Below are positions 54,674 through 63,154 of a stretch of DNA of 64,000 nt, piece after piece (the stretch's first letter is position 1; each line of letters opens with the position of its first letter). Origin of the DNA: an uncultured Dehalococcoidia bacterium (GTDB lineage: Bacteria; Chloroflexota; Dehalococcoidia; Lucifugimonadales; UBA3495); the NCBI GenBank assembly GCA_951812625.1, contig CATOSP010000004.1, positions 186,001 through 250,000 of the forward strand, in the 5' to 3' direction. The translations under genes were made by a program, and so were the position numbers. Below the pieces are notes generated by a model. That model ran no database searches. It was not told the DNA's origin and worked only from the letters and a program-made list of their open reading frames with translations.

Positions 54674-56476
54674 TTAAGTGTCGTTGATCGGAGGGCGTTC
54701 CATTGTGCTCTCCTTCCAGATTCCAGTCTGGCGCAACATCTCCACGACGCTGGCGCGGGTTGCGCCGCTTTCCGAGCCAAGCATCTGACTGAGTTCCGTC
54801 ACCCTCGCATCGCCGTCCAGGACCTCCACAGATGTCACGGTCCTGCCGCCGGAGGCAAGTTTCGCAACCTTGACGTGGTAGTCCGCGTAGCATGCTATTT
54901 GCGGGAGGTGAGTTACGCATAGCACCTGGTGGCTCTTGGACAGATCCCATAGTTTCCTACCCACCACACCTCCGACTCGACCTCCTATGCCCGCATCCAC
55001 TTCGTCGAAGACGAGTATCGGGATCTGGTCAGCAGTGGACAGGATAGCTCTAATGGCAAGCATCAGCCTGGAGGCTTCTCCACCAGAGGCGACTCTGGCC
55101 AATGGCCGAGGTGGTTCACCCGGGTTCAGGGAGATCAAGAGTTCCACTGAGTCTATACCAGTGCCGTTAAACGCGACGCGGCTGAAAGACTCGCCGCTGG
55201 AAGAAGGTGTTGTGGACAGGCCCAGGTCCGCAGTCCCAACCGGTACACCGTCCTCCGAGTCTGATTGACGGATATCCACAAGTACCTCGGCATGTCCCAA
55301 GGCAAGCCCGGCAACCTCTTCCTTTATCGCATCAGCCAGGCGACCGGCCGCCTGTTGCCGGGCGTTGGAAAGCTGTCCCGCCAGCCCGCCGACCTGCCTC
55401 CGCAGGTCCATCTCCCGGGACTTCAACTCCTCCACCAGGGCTTCGCTGTGATGTACCCTTTCCAGCTCCTGCGAGGCCCTCTCGCCGAAGACCAGTATTT
55501 CTCCGATAGTGCGGCCATACTTCCTTTTCAGACCGTTGATCAATTCCAAACGGTCCTCAAGTTCATAGAGACGTTCAGTACTGTATTCGATGCCGTCACG
55601 GTAGCTTCGAAGGCCACGCGCGAAATCGTCCACCTGGTGCGTCAATGTGTCTACCAGCTCAATGTTCTGGCCGAATGAGGGGTCCAATTGCTCCAATTGC
55701 AACAGGTCCTTGGATACCTGTCCGAGAAGGTCCATGACCGATTCCTGACGGTCGAAGCCGTCGTACAGTGCCTGGCAGACACGGTCGGACAGTGTGACAA
55801 TCCGCTCCGCGTTGGCGACCCTGTCCCTCTCCAGGGTCAGGTTTTCATCTTCAGTCGGGCGTAGATTTGCAGCGCTGATCTCCCCCACCTGGCGCCTCAG
55901 AAAATCAGCTCGTAGAGCAAGGTCTGCTTCATCCTTCCGCAGCCGGTCCAACTCTTGCTGCACCTCCGTCAGATGTCGGACCTCGTGCGCCACCTCGTTG
56001 CGGAGCTGCCATAACCCGCCATAGTGGTCCAGGATATCCATGTGCTCAGGTACCCGGAGCAGGGAAAGGTGCTGATTTTGGCCATGGATGTCGACCAGGT
56101 GTTCGGCCAGCGTGCTCAACAGCCTGAGAGGTACGATCCGACCGTTCACACGGCAGGTGTTGCGCCCTTCCAGGTTGACCTCTCGAGCGAGGATTATCTC
56201 CTCTTCGCCGAAGTCAATTCCATACTCATCCAGAACGAGGTTGATACTCTGGGCGATATCCCCGCCGACCAGAAAGACCCCCTCTACCCTGGACTGGCTT
56301 GCACCGGAACGTACCATGCCAACATCGGACCGTCCGCCGAGCAGCAAGCCCAGCGCGTCCACGACGATAGACTTTCCCGCCCCTGTCTCCCCGGTAAGCA
56401 CGCTAAAGCCGGGCGCCAACTCAATTTCAAGCCGTTCTATGGTAGCGAAATTGGTGATGCTGAGTAGTCTGAGCAT
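54674..56476 (-). CDS. recN: DNA repair protein RecN
   Basis: 600 residues, the normal length. Start MLRLLSITNFATIERLEIEL, Walker A GETGAGKS (29-36), RVNGRIVPLRLLSTLAEHLVDIHGQNQHLSLL, a central coiled-coil region (VAHEVRHLTEVQQELDRLRKDEADL), a signature-like VASGGEASRLMLAI and Walker B ILVFDEVDAGIGGRVGGVVG. It is an SMC-like ATPase that acts early in double-strand break repair. Intact, flanked by debris on both sides. The C-terminus (GSESGATRASVVEMLRQTG) is normal. Confidence 0.95.
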   Translation of the reverse strand: MLRLLSITNFATIERLEIELAPGFSVLTGETGAGKSIVVDALGLLLGGRSDVGMVRSGASQSRVEGVFLVGGDIAQSINLVLDEYGIDFGEEEIILAREVNLEGRNTCRVNGRIVPLRLLSTLAEHLVDIHGQNQHLSLLRVPEHMDILDHYGGLWQLRNEVAHEVRHLTEVQQELDRLRKDEADLALRADFLRRQVGEISAANLRPTEDENLTLERDRVANAERIVTLSDRVCQALYDGFDRQESVMDLLGQVSKDLLQLEQLDPSFGQNIELVDTLTHQVDDFARGLRSYRDGIEYSTERLYELEDRLELINGLKRKYGRTIGEILVFGERASQELERVHHSEALVEELKSREMDLRRQVGGLAGQLSNARQQAAGRLADAIKEEVAGLALGHAEVLVDIRQSDSEDGVPVGTADLGLSTTPSSSGESFSRVAFNGTGIDSVELLISLNPGEPPRPLARVASGGEASRLMLAIRAILSTADQIPILVFDEVDAGIGGRVGGVVGRKLWDLSKSHQVLCVTHLPQIACYADYHVKVAKLASGGRTVTSVEVLDGDARVTELSQMLGSESGATRASVVEMLRQTGIWKESTMERPPINDT

Positions 56477-56652
56477 GGCTATGTCCGAGACTCAACCTTC
56501 CGAGCAGTGCCCATTGGCATACCCAAATTGACGGTCACAATTGGCATCCAGGCAAGTGCAGCATCCGGATATGGCGAGGGACCATGTCCCACTTCTACTA
56601 GAACCGTGGGGTGAATTATGGAGTGAATCCCGGAAAATCAAAACACCCTTCT

Positions 56653-57594
56653 CTAAGCTCCACCATACTTGACGGTAGACAGTACCGGCCCGTGAAGGGC
56701 CACCTCCTCGGCGACCCCTCCAGGAATTCGGCTGTCCTCTGGCATGGGGATTGAGTACCGCACCACGGCGTTGCCGGGCCTCACCACGATCTCCTTGACG
56801 AAGGATTCGATGAAGGCTCTGCTCTCGGTAAGCTCGCTCTCGTTCAGAAACTCGCTCATGTCCTCGGCGTAGGCTATGATGGTCTGCACGTCGTCCAGCG
56901 CCACCCGGCGCTGCGACAGGAGCGCCCGCGCTTCCTCCGCCGTGGCGTCAACTGCTCCTGCCGCTCCCGGTGGTCCCTGATTCGAGGCTTGAAATCATCG
57001 ATGTCCATATCGGTGGTCTCCACCAGGTTGTAGAGCCGCTCCAGCCGCCGCCGCACGTCGGCCAACTCCGCTTCCACCGTCTCCAGCTTGACCCGCTGCT
57101 CCTTGGCCACCCCGTCCATCTCCTCGTCCACCAGCTTGACCAGCTCCCGAATGTTGCCATCGGTGAGAATGTTGGATCGAATCTTCTCGACCACCATCTC
57201 TTCGAAATTTCGGGCGTTCAGCCGGGGAGTGTCGCAGGCCCCGCTACCCCGTTTCATCAGGGACTGGCAGACGTAGTAGGAGAACTGGCCGCTCTTGGAG
57301 TCCTGGCCGGAGAGGCCACGGTTGCACCTGTGGCACTTGACCAGCCCGCTGAGCAGGTGGGAACTGCCGACCCGGCGGGGATGGGCCTTCCCGGGGGCGC
57401 GGGAGCGCATCTGGCGGTTGACCTTGCGGAACTGGGTCTTGGAGACGATAGCGGGGAAAGCCTTCTCCACCCGCACCGGCTCGGCCTTGTCCTTGGCTTT
57501 GGTGCCCCAGACCAACGTGCCGGTGTAGGTCTCGTTTCTCAGGATGATGTGGACGCCGTTCTTGGACCAGAGTTTGCCGGTGGGGTTGGCGATA
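56653..57594 (-). pseudogene. Large serine recombinase, C-terminal fragment
   Basis: From the IS21 border the frame reads WSKNGVHIILRNETYTGTLVWGTKAKD, then the zinc ribbon LLSGLVKCHRCNRGLSGQDSKSGQFSYYVC, and a coiled-coil region (EMDGVAKEQRVKLETVEAELADVRRRLERLYNLV). A frame change near 56900 leads to SRAFIESFVKEIVVRPGNAVVRYSIPMP. The N-terminal catalytic serine domain is absent, cut at 57595 by the IS21 end. It is a remnant of a prophage- or transposon-type recombinase. Confidence 0.8.
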
Positions 57595-57618
57595 TGTCAA
57601 GGGCGGGGACAAAATGTA

Positions 57619-58846
57619 CAGGGCCTTTTCATTTTCTGAGATAGGTTTTAGAGTTTGGACAAGAGAATAGAGAGGGTGGGGATGATGGGGTTGAGAGAAG
57701 CTTTAGACCAGGTGCCCGATCACCGGAAGAGCCAGGGCCGGCGTCACCCTTTGGGGGCGGTTTTGAGCTTGGCCGTTTGCGCCATGCTGTGCGGCGCCCG
57801 CAGTTTGTATGCCATCTCCCAGTGGGGAAGGGACCAAGGAGTCACGACGGAGCAACTGCTGGGGTTCAGCCGGGGACAGACGCCCTGTGTAGCGACCTTC
57901 CACCGGGTGTTCAAAGACCTGGATGTGGCGGCCTTTGAGGCCGTGTTGAGGGAATGGCTGGTCAATAGCGGGGTAGAGCTTGGGGAGGCGCTGTCCCTGG
58001 ACGGCAAGACTCTGCGGGGGATTCACGGGGAAGAGATACCGGGAGTGCATCTGGTGTCAGCCTATGCTGTCCGATGTGGGGCGGTGCTGGCCCAAGCAGC
58101 CACGCCGGGGAAGGGTCAGGAATTGGAGGCAGCCAAAGAAGTGCCGGGTCTGGTCCCGCTTCAGGGCCGGGTAGTGGTGGCGGACGCCCTGTTGACGCAA
58201 CATGAAGTGTGCCGGCAGATTGTGGCTGGCGGCGGGGACTGCCTGTTGCCGGTGAAAGGGAATCAGCCCGCTTTATATCAGGATTTGGCAGAAGCCTTTT
58301 CCCCCAATGGAAGCTGAGGTGGGCAACGGTCCAAGGGTGCCCCCGTGGCAAGCGCAGGAATGGCGGGAGCGGCGGGAACTTTGGGCCTTGTCCGACCCGG
58401 AGTTAAACGGCTGCGCGGGCAGCACCGGAACGGTGGGGGAAGCTTGGCCGCACCTGAAACAGGTGTGCCGGGTGGAGCGGAGGCGGACAGTGAAAGGCCG
58501 GGTCCAGGTGGAGGTGAGCTACGCGGTAACCAGTCTATCCCCAACCGTTGCCGGAGCGGACCGTCTGTTGCGAATACTCCGGGAGCACTGGCACATCGAA
58601 AACCGGGTTCATTGGGTACGGGATGTTACCTTTGACGAAGACCGTTCTCAGATAAGAACTGCTCTCGGATAAGAACTGCCTCCGCCCCCAGATGATGGCA
58701 GCGTTACGCAACCTGACAACCACTCTGGTGCGTTGGGCGGGTCACAGCAACGTAGCCGCTGCCCTGCGCCGTCACGCCGCTCACCTCTCCGAAGCCTTGG
58801 CCCTGCTGGGTATTGCATGTTACCCCGGAAAATGAAAAGGCCCTGC
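57619..58846 (+). mobile_element. ISAs1-family element with 9-bp target duplication
   Basis: Terminal repeats CAGGGCCTTTTCATTTTC (57619-57636) and GAAAATGAAAAGGCCCTG (58828-58845). The target duplication CAAAATGTA is at 57610-57618 and 58847-58855, a size expected for ISAs1. It inserted into the end region of the IS21 element. Confidence 0.9.
57655..58835 (+). pseudogene. ISAs1 transposase, broken
   Basis: The first frame has QVPDHRKSQGRRHPLGAVLSLAVCAMLCGARSLYAISQWG, LSLDGKTLRGI and VVVADALLTQHEVCRQIV. The second has YAVTSLSPTVAGADRLLRILREHWHIENRVHWVRDVTFDEDRSQIRTA. The third ends ALRNLTTTLVRWAGHSNVAAALRRHAAHLSEALALLGIAC. The second frame change is caused by an imperfect 17-bp tandem duplication (58651-58667 and 58668-58684, GATAAGAACTGC repeated). 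The first is near 58310. Confidence 0.8.
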
Positions 58847-58984
58847 CAAAATGTACCATTGGGGCGGCGAAAAACTGTACCACCTTGTGCCGAAGACCGA
58901 CGCAAGAGTCTATGCCACTCGTTCAGGGAAATGTTCTACTGAGGGGTGGGTAGACAGAAGCAGGCCGGAGGTTCCCGGTGCAGC

Positions 58985-59764
58985 CTACTCTTCCGGACCG
59001 TCTGGAGCTTGAGACGCCACGTTCTCCCTGTTGTGCCTGAGGCGGTAGCTCTCACCGTTCATTTGGAGGATGTGGACGTGGTGGGTGAGGCGGTCCGGCA
59101 ACGCGCCGGTCAGGCGCTCCGATCCGAAGACCTCGGTCCACTCGTCAAAGGGCAGATTGGTGGTGACCAGGACCGATCCACGTTCGTAGCGGTGGCTGAA
59201 GACCTCGAAGAGCAACTCCGCGCCGGTGAAGGAGAGGGGCACGAATCCCAGTTCGTCGACGATCAGCAGCTTGAGGCGGGACAGTTGTCTTTGCAGGTTC
59301 AGCAGACGTCTCTCATCCCTCGCCTCCATCATCTCGTGCACCAGGCCGGCGGCGGTGGTGAAGGCCACCGGCATTCCCCGCTGGCACGCGGCCAGGCCCA
59401 ACCCCAGGGCCACGTGGGTCTTGCCGGTGCCGCTGTTGCCGACGGCGATGACGTTCTCCTTCCGCTCGATGTATTCGCAGCGGGCCAGTTCCATCACCAG
59501 TTGTTTGTTCACCGAGGGGATGGCGGGAAAGTCGAATGTGTCCAGGCTTTTCACGGACGGGAACCGTGCCGCCCGGACCCGGCGCTCCACCATGCGCTGA
59601 TGGCGGTCGATCAGCTCAAGTTCGGCGAGACGGAACAGGTATTCGGGGTGGTCCACACCCTCGGCGGCGCACCGGGCCGCCATCTTTCTGTACTCCCTCA
59701 GGAAACTGGGCAGCTTCAGCTCTTTCAGGTGATGTTCCAGCAGCAGCGTGGGCCGGTCACTCAT
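58985..59764 (-). CDS. istB: IS21 helper ATPase IstB
   Basis: 259 residues from the ATG at 59764, which overlaps the istA stop. Walker A VGNSGTGKTHVALGLGLAA, Walker B LKLLIVDELGFVPL and an RYERGSVLVTTNLPFDEW sensor region are typical of IstB, the AAA+ DnaA/DnaC-like helper of the IS21 transposase. The N-terminus (LLEHHLKELKLPSFLREYRKMAARCA) is the usual helical lead. The protein looks intact although its element is broken. Confidence 0.9.
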   Translation of the reverse strand: MSDRPTLLLEHHLKELKLPSFLREYRKMAARCAAEGVDHPEYLFRLAELELIDRHQRMVERRVRAARFPSVKSLDTFDFPAIPSVNKQLVMELARCEYIERKENVIAVGNSGTGKTHVALGLGLAACQRGMPVAFTTAAGLVHEMMEARDERRLLNLQRQLSRLKLLIVDELGFVPLSFTGAELLFEVFSHRYERGSVLVTTNLPFDEWTEVFGSERLTGALPDRLTHHVHILQMNGESYRLRHNRENVASQAPDGPEE

Positions 59765-59912
59765 GCCGCCCTCCCGGACAGCAGGGTCATGTAGTCCCCG
59801 GCGGAGGTAGCGCCGACCTTCACTCGTGGCAGGTAGGGATGCAGCTCCAGGTCCAGCCGGGGCGGTCTGCCCTCCAGTCGGCACAGCACCAGGTGCTTCA
59901 CCGCGTCAAAGC
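59761..59912 (-). pseudogene. IstA C-terminal fragment
   Basis: The frame reads FDAVKHLVLCRLEGRPPRLDLELHPYLP and VGATSAGDYMTLLSGRAA, the end of an IS21 transposase, with its stop overlapping the istB start. Everything upstream is cut by the IS5 copy at 59915. Confidence 0.75.
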
Positions 59913-59914
59913 TA

Positions 59915-60809
59915 AGAAACTATCTCTAAACCCTGAGTTGCCGTTGCCGCCGGTGCCAGATTAGTGCGCAGGCCAGTTGGATCAGGCCAATGTAGTTGGA
60001 TGCTTTCTTGTCGTAGCGCACCAGGATAGCCCGGCACTTCGATAGCCAGGCCAAAGTTCGCTCCACCACCCACCGCCGGGCGGGATAGCGTTTCACCCCA
60101 CGGGAGTCCAGTTTCTCCTCTCCGATGCGTCGGATGTGTACCTGGTACCCGTGAGCCGCCACCGCCCCGTGGCCGGTGGGGTTGTCGTATCCCTTGTCCA
60201 GGCACAGATGCTCAATTCCGGCGTCAGGACGCTCCACCACTATGCTATCCAGGGTCAGGGCCAGCAGCTTGGTGTCGTGAACATTGGCTCCGGCTACCAC
60301 CACACTCAGAGGCCCGCCGCCCCGGTCGACCAAAAGGCTGCGCTTGCTGCCCGCCTTGCCCCGGTCCGTGGGGTTGCGGCCTGTTGAATCCCCCCAAACG
60401 GGCTTTGCCCACGGCACAATCTGCAGCCTGCCACTCCCAATCCACACCACCCAGTTCCTCGCACTCCGCGCCCAACTCCCCCCAGCGCTGGAAAGTCCGG
60501 TGGATGGTGCTGTCGTCTCCCAGCTCCCGGGGCATCTGGTTCCAGTGGCAGCCTGTGCGCATGCGGAATATGATGCCGTCCAGGATTCGCCTGGGATGAG
60601 CCCGCTTCCGTCCCGTGGACTTGGGAGGGTCCATCTCCAGAATGACCGGGTGAATCTGCTCCCACAGATCGTCCGGAACCTCCCATATAGTCGGCTTGGT
60701 CTCGCTTTTTCCCGTCATCATCCTCCACCTCACCAGATTTTCCTTCATCTTAACCGAACCGGATTCTCCCTCTCCCTTTCAACCTCTCCCCTTTTTTGAG
60801 ATAGTTTCT
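59915..60809 (-). mobile_element. IS5-family element, copy 2
   Basis: An 895-bp element with AGAAACTATCTC (59915-59926) and GAGATAGTTTCT (60798-60809) as ends, and TA on both sides (59913-59914, 60810-60811), the duplication expected. It is inverted relative to copy 1 at 23787. Confidence 0.9.
59926..60748 (-). CDS. IS5-family transposase with -1 frameshift, shortened N-domain
   Basis: The first frame (60748 to 60245) has TIWEVPDDLWEQIHPVILEMDPP, RKRAHPRRILDGIIFRMRTG and HRTFQRWGELGAECEELGG; compared with copy 1 about ten residues are missing after FQRW. The second (60450 to 59926) has NPTDRGKAGSKRS, LCLDKGYDN, RRWVVERTLAWLSKCRAILVRYDKKASNYIG. The frames overlap at a T/G run like that of copy 1. 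It may be impaired by the deletion. Confidence 0.75.
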
Positions 60810-60909
60810 TAGTCTTCCTGGGCGGTGTACCTGGACGCGGGCCACAGCAGCCCGAGGCGCTGTTGGCCGACGTGCTAGCCAGTTCTGTTCCTAGAACGCG
60901 GGGCAGTAA

Positions 60910-61116
60910 CTCCGGCGCATCCGGGAGAGGACCGTCGCTGGCCTAGACCGGGCCTGGGCCTTCTATAAGAAGCTGGGGGCTCCCCGCGTTCTCACCGAGG
61001 AGCAGGCGGACGCGATGTGGGAGTTGTGCCGGTAGGGTAGGAGCAAGCGGGAGCTCGCGGGTCTGTTTCGCATCGGCCGACCACGGTGGACCCGCTACCC
61101 GGCGAACAGAGAATGA
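60910..61116 (+). pseudogene. Serine resolvase C-terminus with in-frame stop
   Basis: The frame reads RIRERTVAGLDRAWAFYKKL and GAPRVLTEEQADAMWELCR, then a TAG at 61033, then GRSKRELAGLFRIGRPRW. This is the arm and the Hin-type helix-turn-helix of a resolvase/invertase, split by one stop. The catalytic part is missing. Confidence 0.6.
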
Positions 61117-61194
61117 GCAAAGCAGTCGCGGACGCACTGGAATCACAGAACACCTTGCAGTGCGGCCGGGACCACCGCCCCAGGTAGCACCGCC

Positions 61195-61581
61195 ATGATC
61201 ATCTACATCGTTCAAGAGAAGGACCTGTGCAACTTCGGCTACGTCGAGGAGGGGGAGGATATCCCCAAGGGATTCCGGCTGTGGGCTTCCCTCGAAACCG
61301 AGGGCTGGAGCCTGACCTTTCCTGACTGCCGGACCATTATGTATGGTAGCTTCCCCGAACTCCACCAGGACCTGGGAGAGATCATGCTCACACGACCAGC
61401 CGGTCCCAGGGAGGCGGTACACACCAGGAGGCACAGGCAGCAGGTGGAACTGGTCGACGACCTGGCCGAGCAGTGGGGTGAGATCGGGGCCAGGGTATTG
61501 GAGAAGATCAGGGAGCGGGAGGCGGAGAGGCTAGACGTTCGGGAGCTTCAGGTTGGTGCGACTCCGGCACCGGAACAATAG
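61195..61581 (+). CDS. Hypothetical protein, 128 aa
   Basis: It begins MIIYIVQEKDLCNFGYVEEG and ends in a charged helix (VELVDDLAEQWGEIGARVLEKIREREAERL). The first half (RLWASLETEGWSLTFPDCRTIMYGSFPELHQDLGEIML) looks like a small alpha/beta domain, in places like HicB-type antitoxin folds, but I cannot assign it. Codon composition is consistent with a real gene. No strong ribosome site. Confidence 0.45.
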   Translation: MIIYIVQEKDLCNFGYVEEGEDIPKGFRLWASLETEGWSLTFPDCRTIMYGSFPELHQDLGEIMLTRPAGPREAVHTRRHRQQVELVDDLAEQWGEIGARVLEKIREREAERLDVRELQVGATPAPEQ

Positions 61582-62159
61582 AGAGCCATCGGACTCCCAT
61601 CCGGGGTCCGAGACCTGGTGAACTGTTACGGTGCCACCGGAACCTCCAACGCCCCGGGCTCATCAGCGCGTTCGCATCGGAGCCAACCTCAGCCAAGCCC
61701 ATTGGGGCCGCAGTCCGGCTCTTAAGTCAAAACCCAACCACACCCACGGTGGTATCAACAGCGGTTGGGGGCGGGAACATTATGACCCAAAAGAACTCTC
61801 GATTACGCTTGCAAGCTCCTCGGCATCTCGGTCGAAATCACGTCAGCCAAGCCTCAGAACTGAGAACGTCAACGGAGAGTACAACAAAACATATCGGGCT
61901 GGGAGTCTCCGGCCAGAGTCAATTCAGAAGAGTTTCACCGAACCGGCTCTTGAGGAGCGGCCAGCGGTCCAACTCAGCGGTATCCCTCCGAGAATCGAGG
62001 GTGGTTAACGGCTAGGATAAGCTTCCCACGAAGGGTCAGTCTTGACCTGTACACCGCCGAAACTTGTAAATCCTTTTCATTTGATTCCACTTGGTTCGGT
62101 TGCCGATGAACATCAAATAACAACCCAATTACACTCATTTGGACTGAATTTGACTCATT
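61582..62159. other. Intergenic region before the tRNA half
   Basis: No supported gene. The part 62010-62159 is AT-richer than the flanks and takes the place where the 3' half of the tRNA-Thr should be. Confidence 0.4.
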
Positions 62160-62204
62160 CCTGCGGTTTACGAAACCGCTGCTCTGCCACTGAGCCACAC
62201 CGGC
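62160..62204 (-). tRNA. tRNA-Thr(CGU), 5' half only
   Basis: Reading from 62204 downward: acceptor strand GCCGGTG, D-arm GCTC-AGTGGCA-GAGC and anticodon arm GCGGT-TTCGTAA-ACCGC with anticodon CGU. After AGG the sequence does not form a T-arm (no GTTCRANYC loop) and no CACCGGC closes the acceptor. It is therefore a truncated tRNA gene, as left by excision or recombination at a tRNA attachment site. Confidence 0.6.
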
Positions 62205-62427
62205 CCGTCGGACCTTGGATTAGACCCTCGTATTCTAACCCATTTTGTGGCACACCCGCCAATCCCCGTCCTCAGGAGACCATGGTAGTTTCATCGCCAC
62301 AGGGGGCCGACGTGGCCAGGAATTACGCGTCCCACATCACCGGCCGCTGCAACAATTATCAAGAATCCGCATGGCTCATTCCCCCACCAGGTGTCCGCTG
62401 ACTGGTCTCTACCTCCTCCACTCACTC

Positions 62428-62619
62428 CTACCTTCCGCCCGGACCCCCCGGCGGGCAGAACCCCTCCGTGAGCTCCTTCAGGTGCCGGTCACAGGCAAGT
62501 TCCCCGCAGTCCGCGCACTCGTACTCTGCCGGTTCCGAACAGGTCTGGTCGGAACAGGGCTCGTCGTCCTCGCCCTGGGCGTAGGTGACATTGTGGTGGT
62601 ACAGGGGGGTCTGGGACAT
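62428..62619 (-). CDS. Small zinc-finger protein, 63 aa
   Basis: The ATG is preceded by GAAGGAG at a good distance. CSDQTCSEPAEYECADCGELACDRHL places six cysteines and a histidine like a B-box or treble-clef zinc site. The rest is short and polar, ending PPGGPGGR. It looks like a real small gene. Function unknown. Confidence 0.6.
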   Translation of the reverse strand: MSQTPLYHHNVTYAQGEDDEPCSDQTCSEPAEYECADCGELACDRHLKELTEGFCPPGGPGGR

Positions 62620-63154
62620 TGTCTACGCTCCTTCGGGGCGTCTTGGACTGCCCAAATCTGAGGATAGTGTGCATCCCGACGTTACCGCAATCCACACCTC
62701 GGAGGCAACACGACGGGCGTCCTCCCATATCCTCGTGTGTATTGCCCGGCCTGGTGGCGGGAAGCATGGGCCAAGTTCCGTGCCCGACATTCTACCCTAA
62801 CTCAACGAAGTAGACCCCACACTCTCAACCACCAGCCCTAGAGTCAGCCATGATCACCCTGTCTCAACCTGCTATCCCGCCGGTAGTCAATCCTGTTCGC
62901 CGGATGAGGATCATGCGTGAGAGTGTTAAACTTGCCGGGCCTAATCTCCTGAGTCTTGGACACCATCCGGTCCCTGAGTCGCTCTATAAGTAACAGTATC
63001 GACATCCAGGCCACGCCGCCATATTTTGCCGGTCGAGTTCGCAGTCCCGCTCGGCCTCGCTCGGACACGTCCGCTGACCTCTTCGACGCCGTGACCAGCT
63101 TTCTCCAATTCGCCCACATGACCGGCCACTTGAAGATTCCTACTACCCCAAACC
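62620..63154. other. Intergenic region before the MFS gene
   Basis: No gene is supported. It should hold the promoters of the small zinc-finger gene (reverse) and the transporter (forward), but none is clear. Confidence 0.4.

Larger units (their letters stand above)
57595..59914 (-). mobile_element. IS21-family element, nested and truncated
   Basis: One end is at the TG at 57595, where TGTCAAGGGCGGGGACAAAA begins inside the recombinase gene. If the inserted ISAs1 is removed, the end region reads on as ATGTACCATTGGGGCGG and AAAACTGTACCA, the repeated terminal motifs usual for IS21. istB (58985-59764) and the tail of istA follow. The other end is lost at the IS5 element at 59915. Confidence 0.7.
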
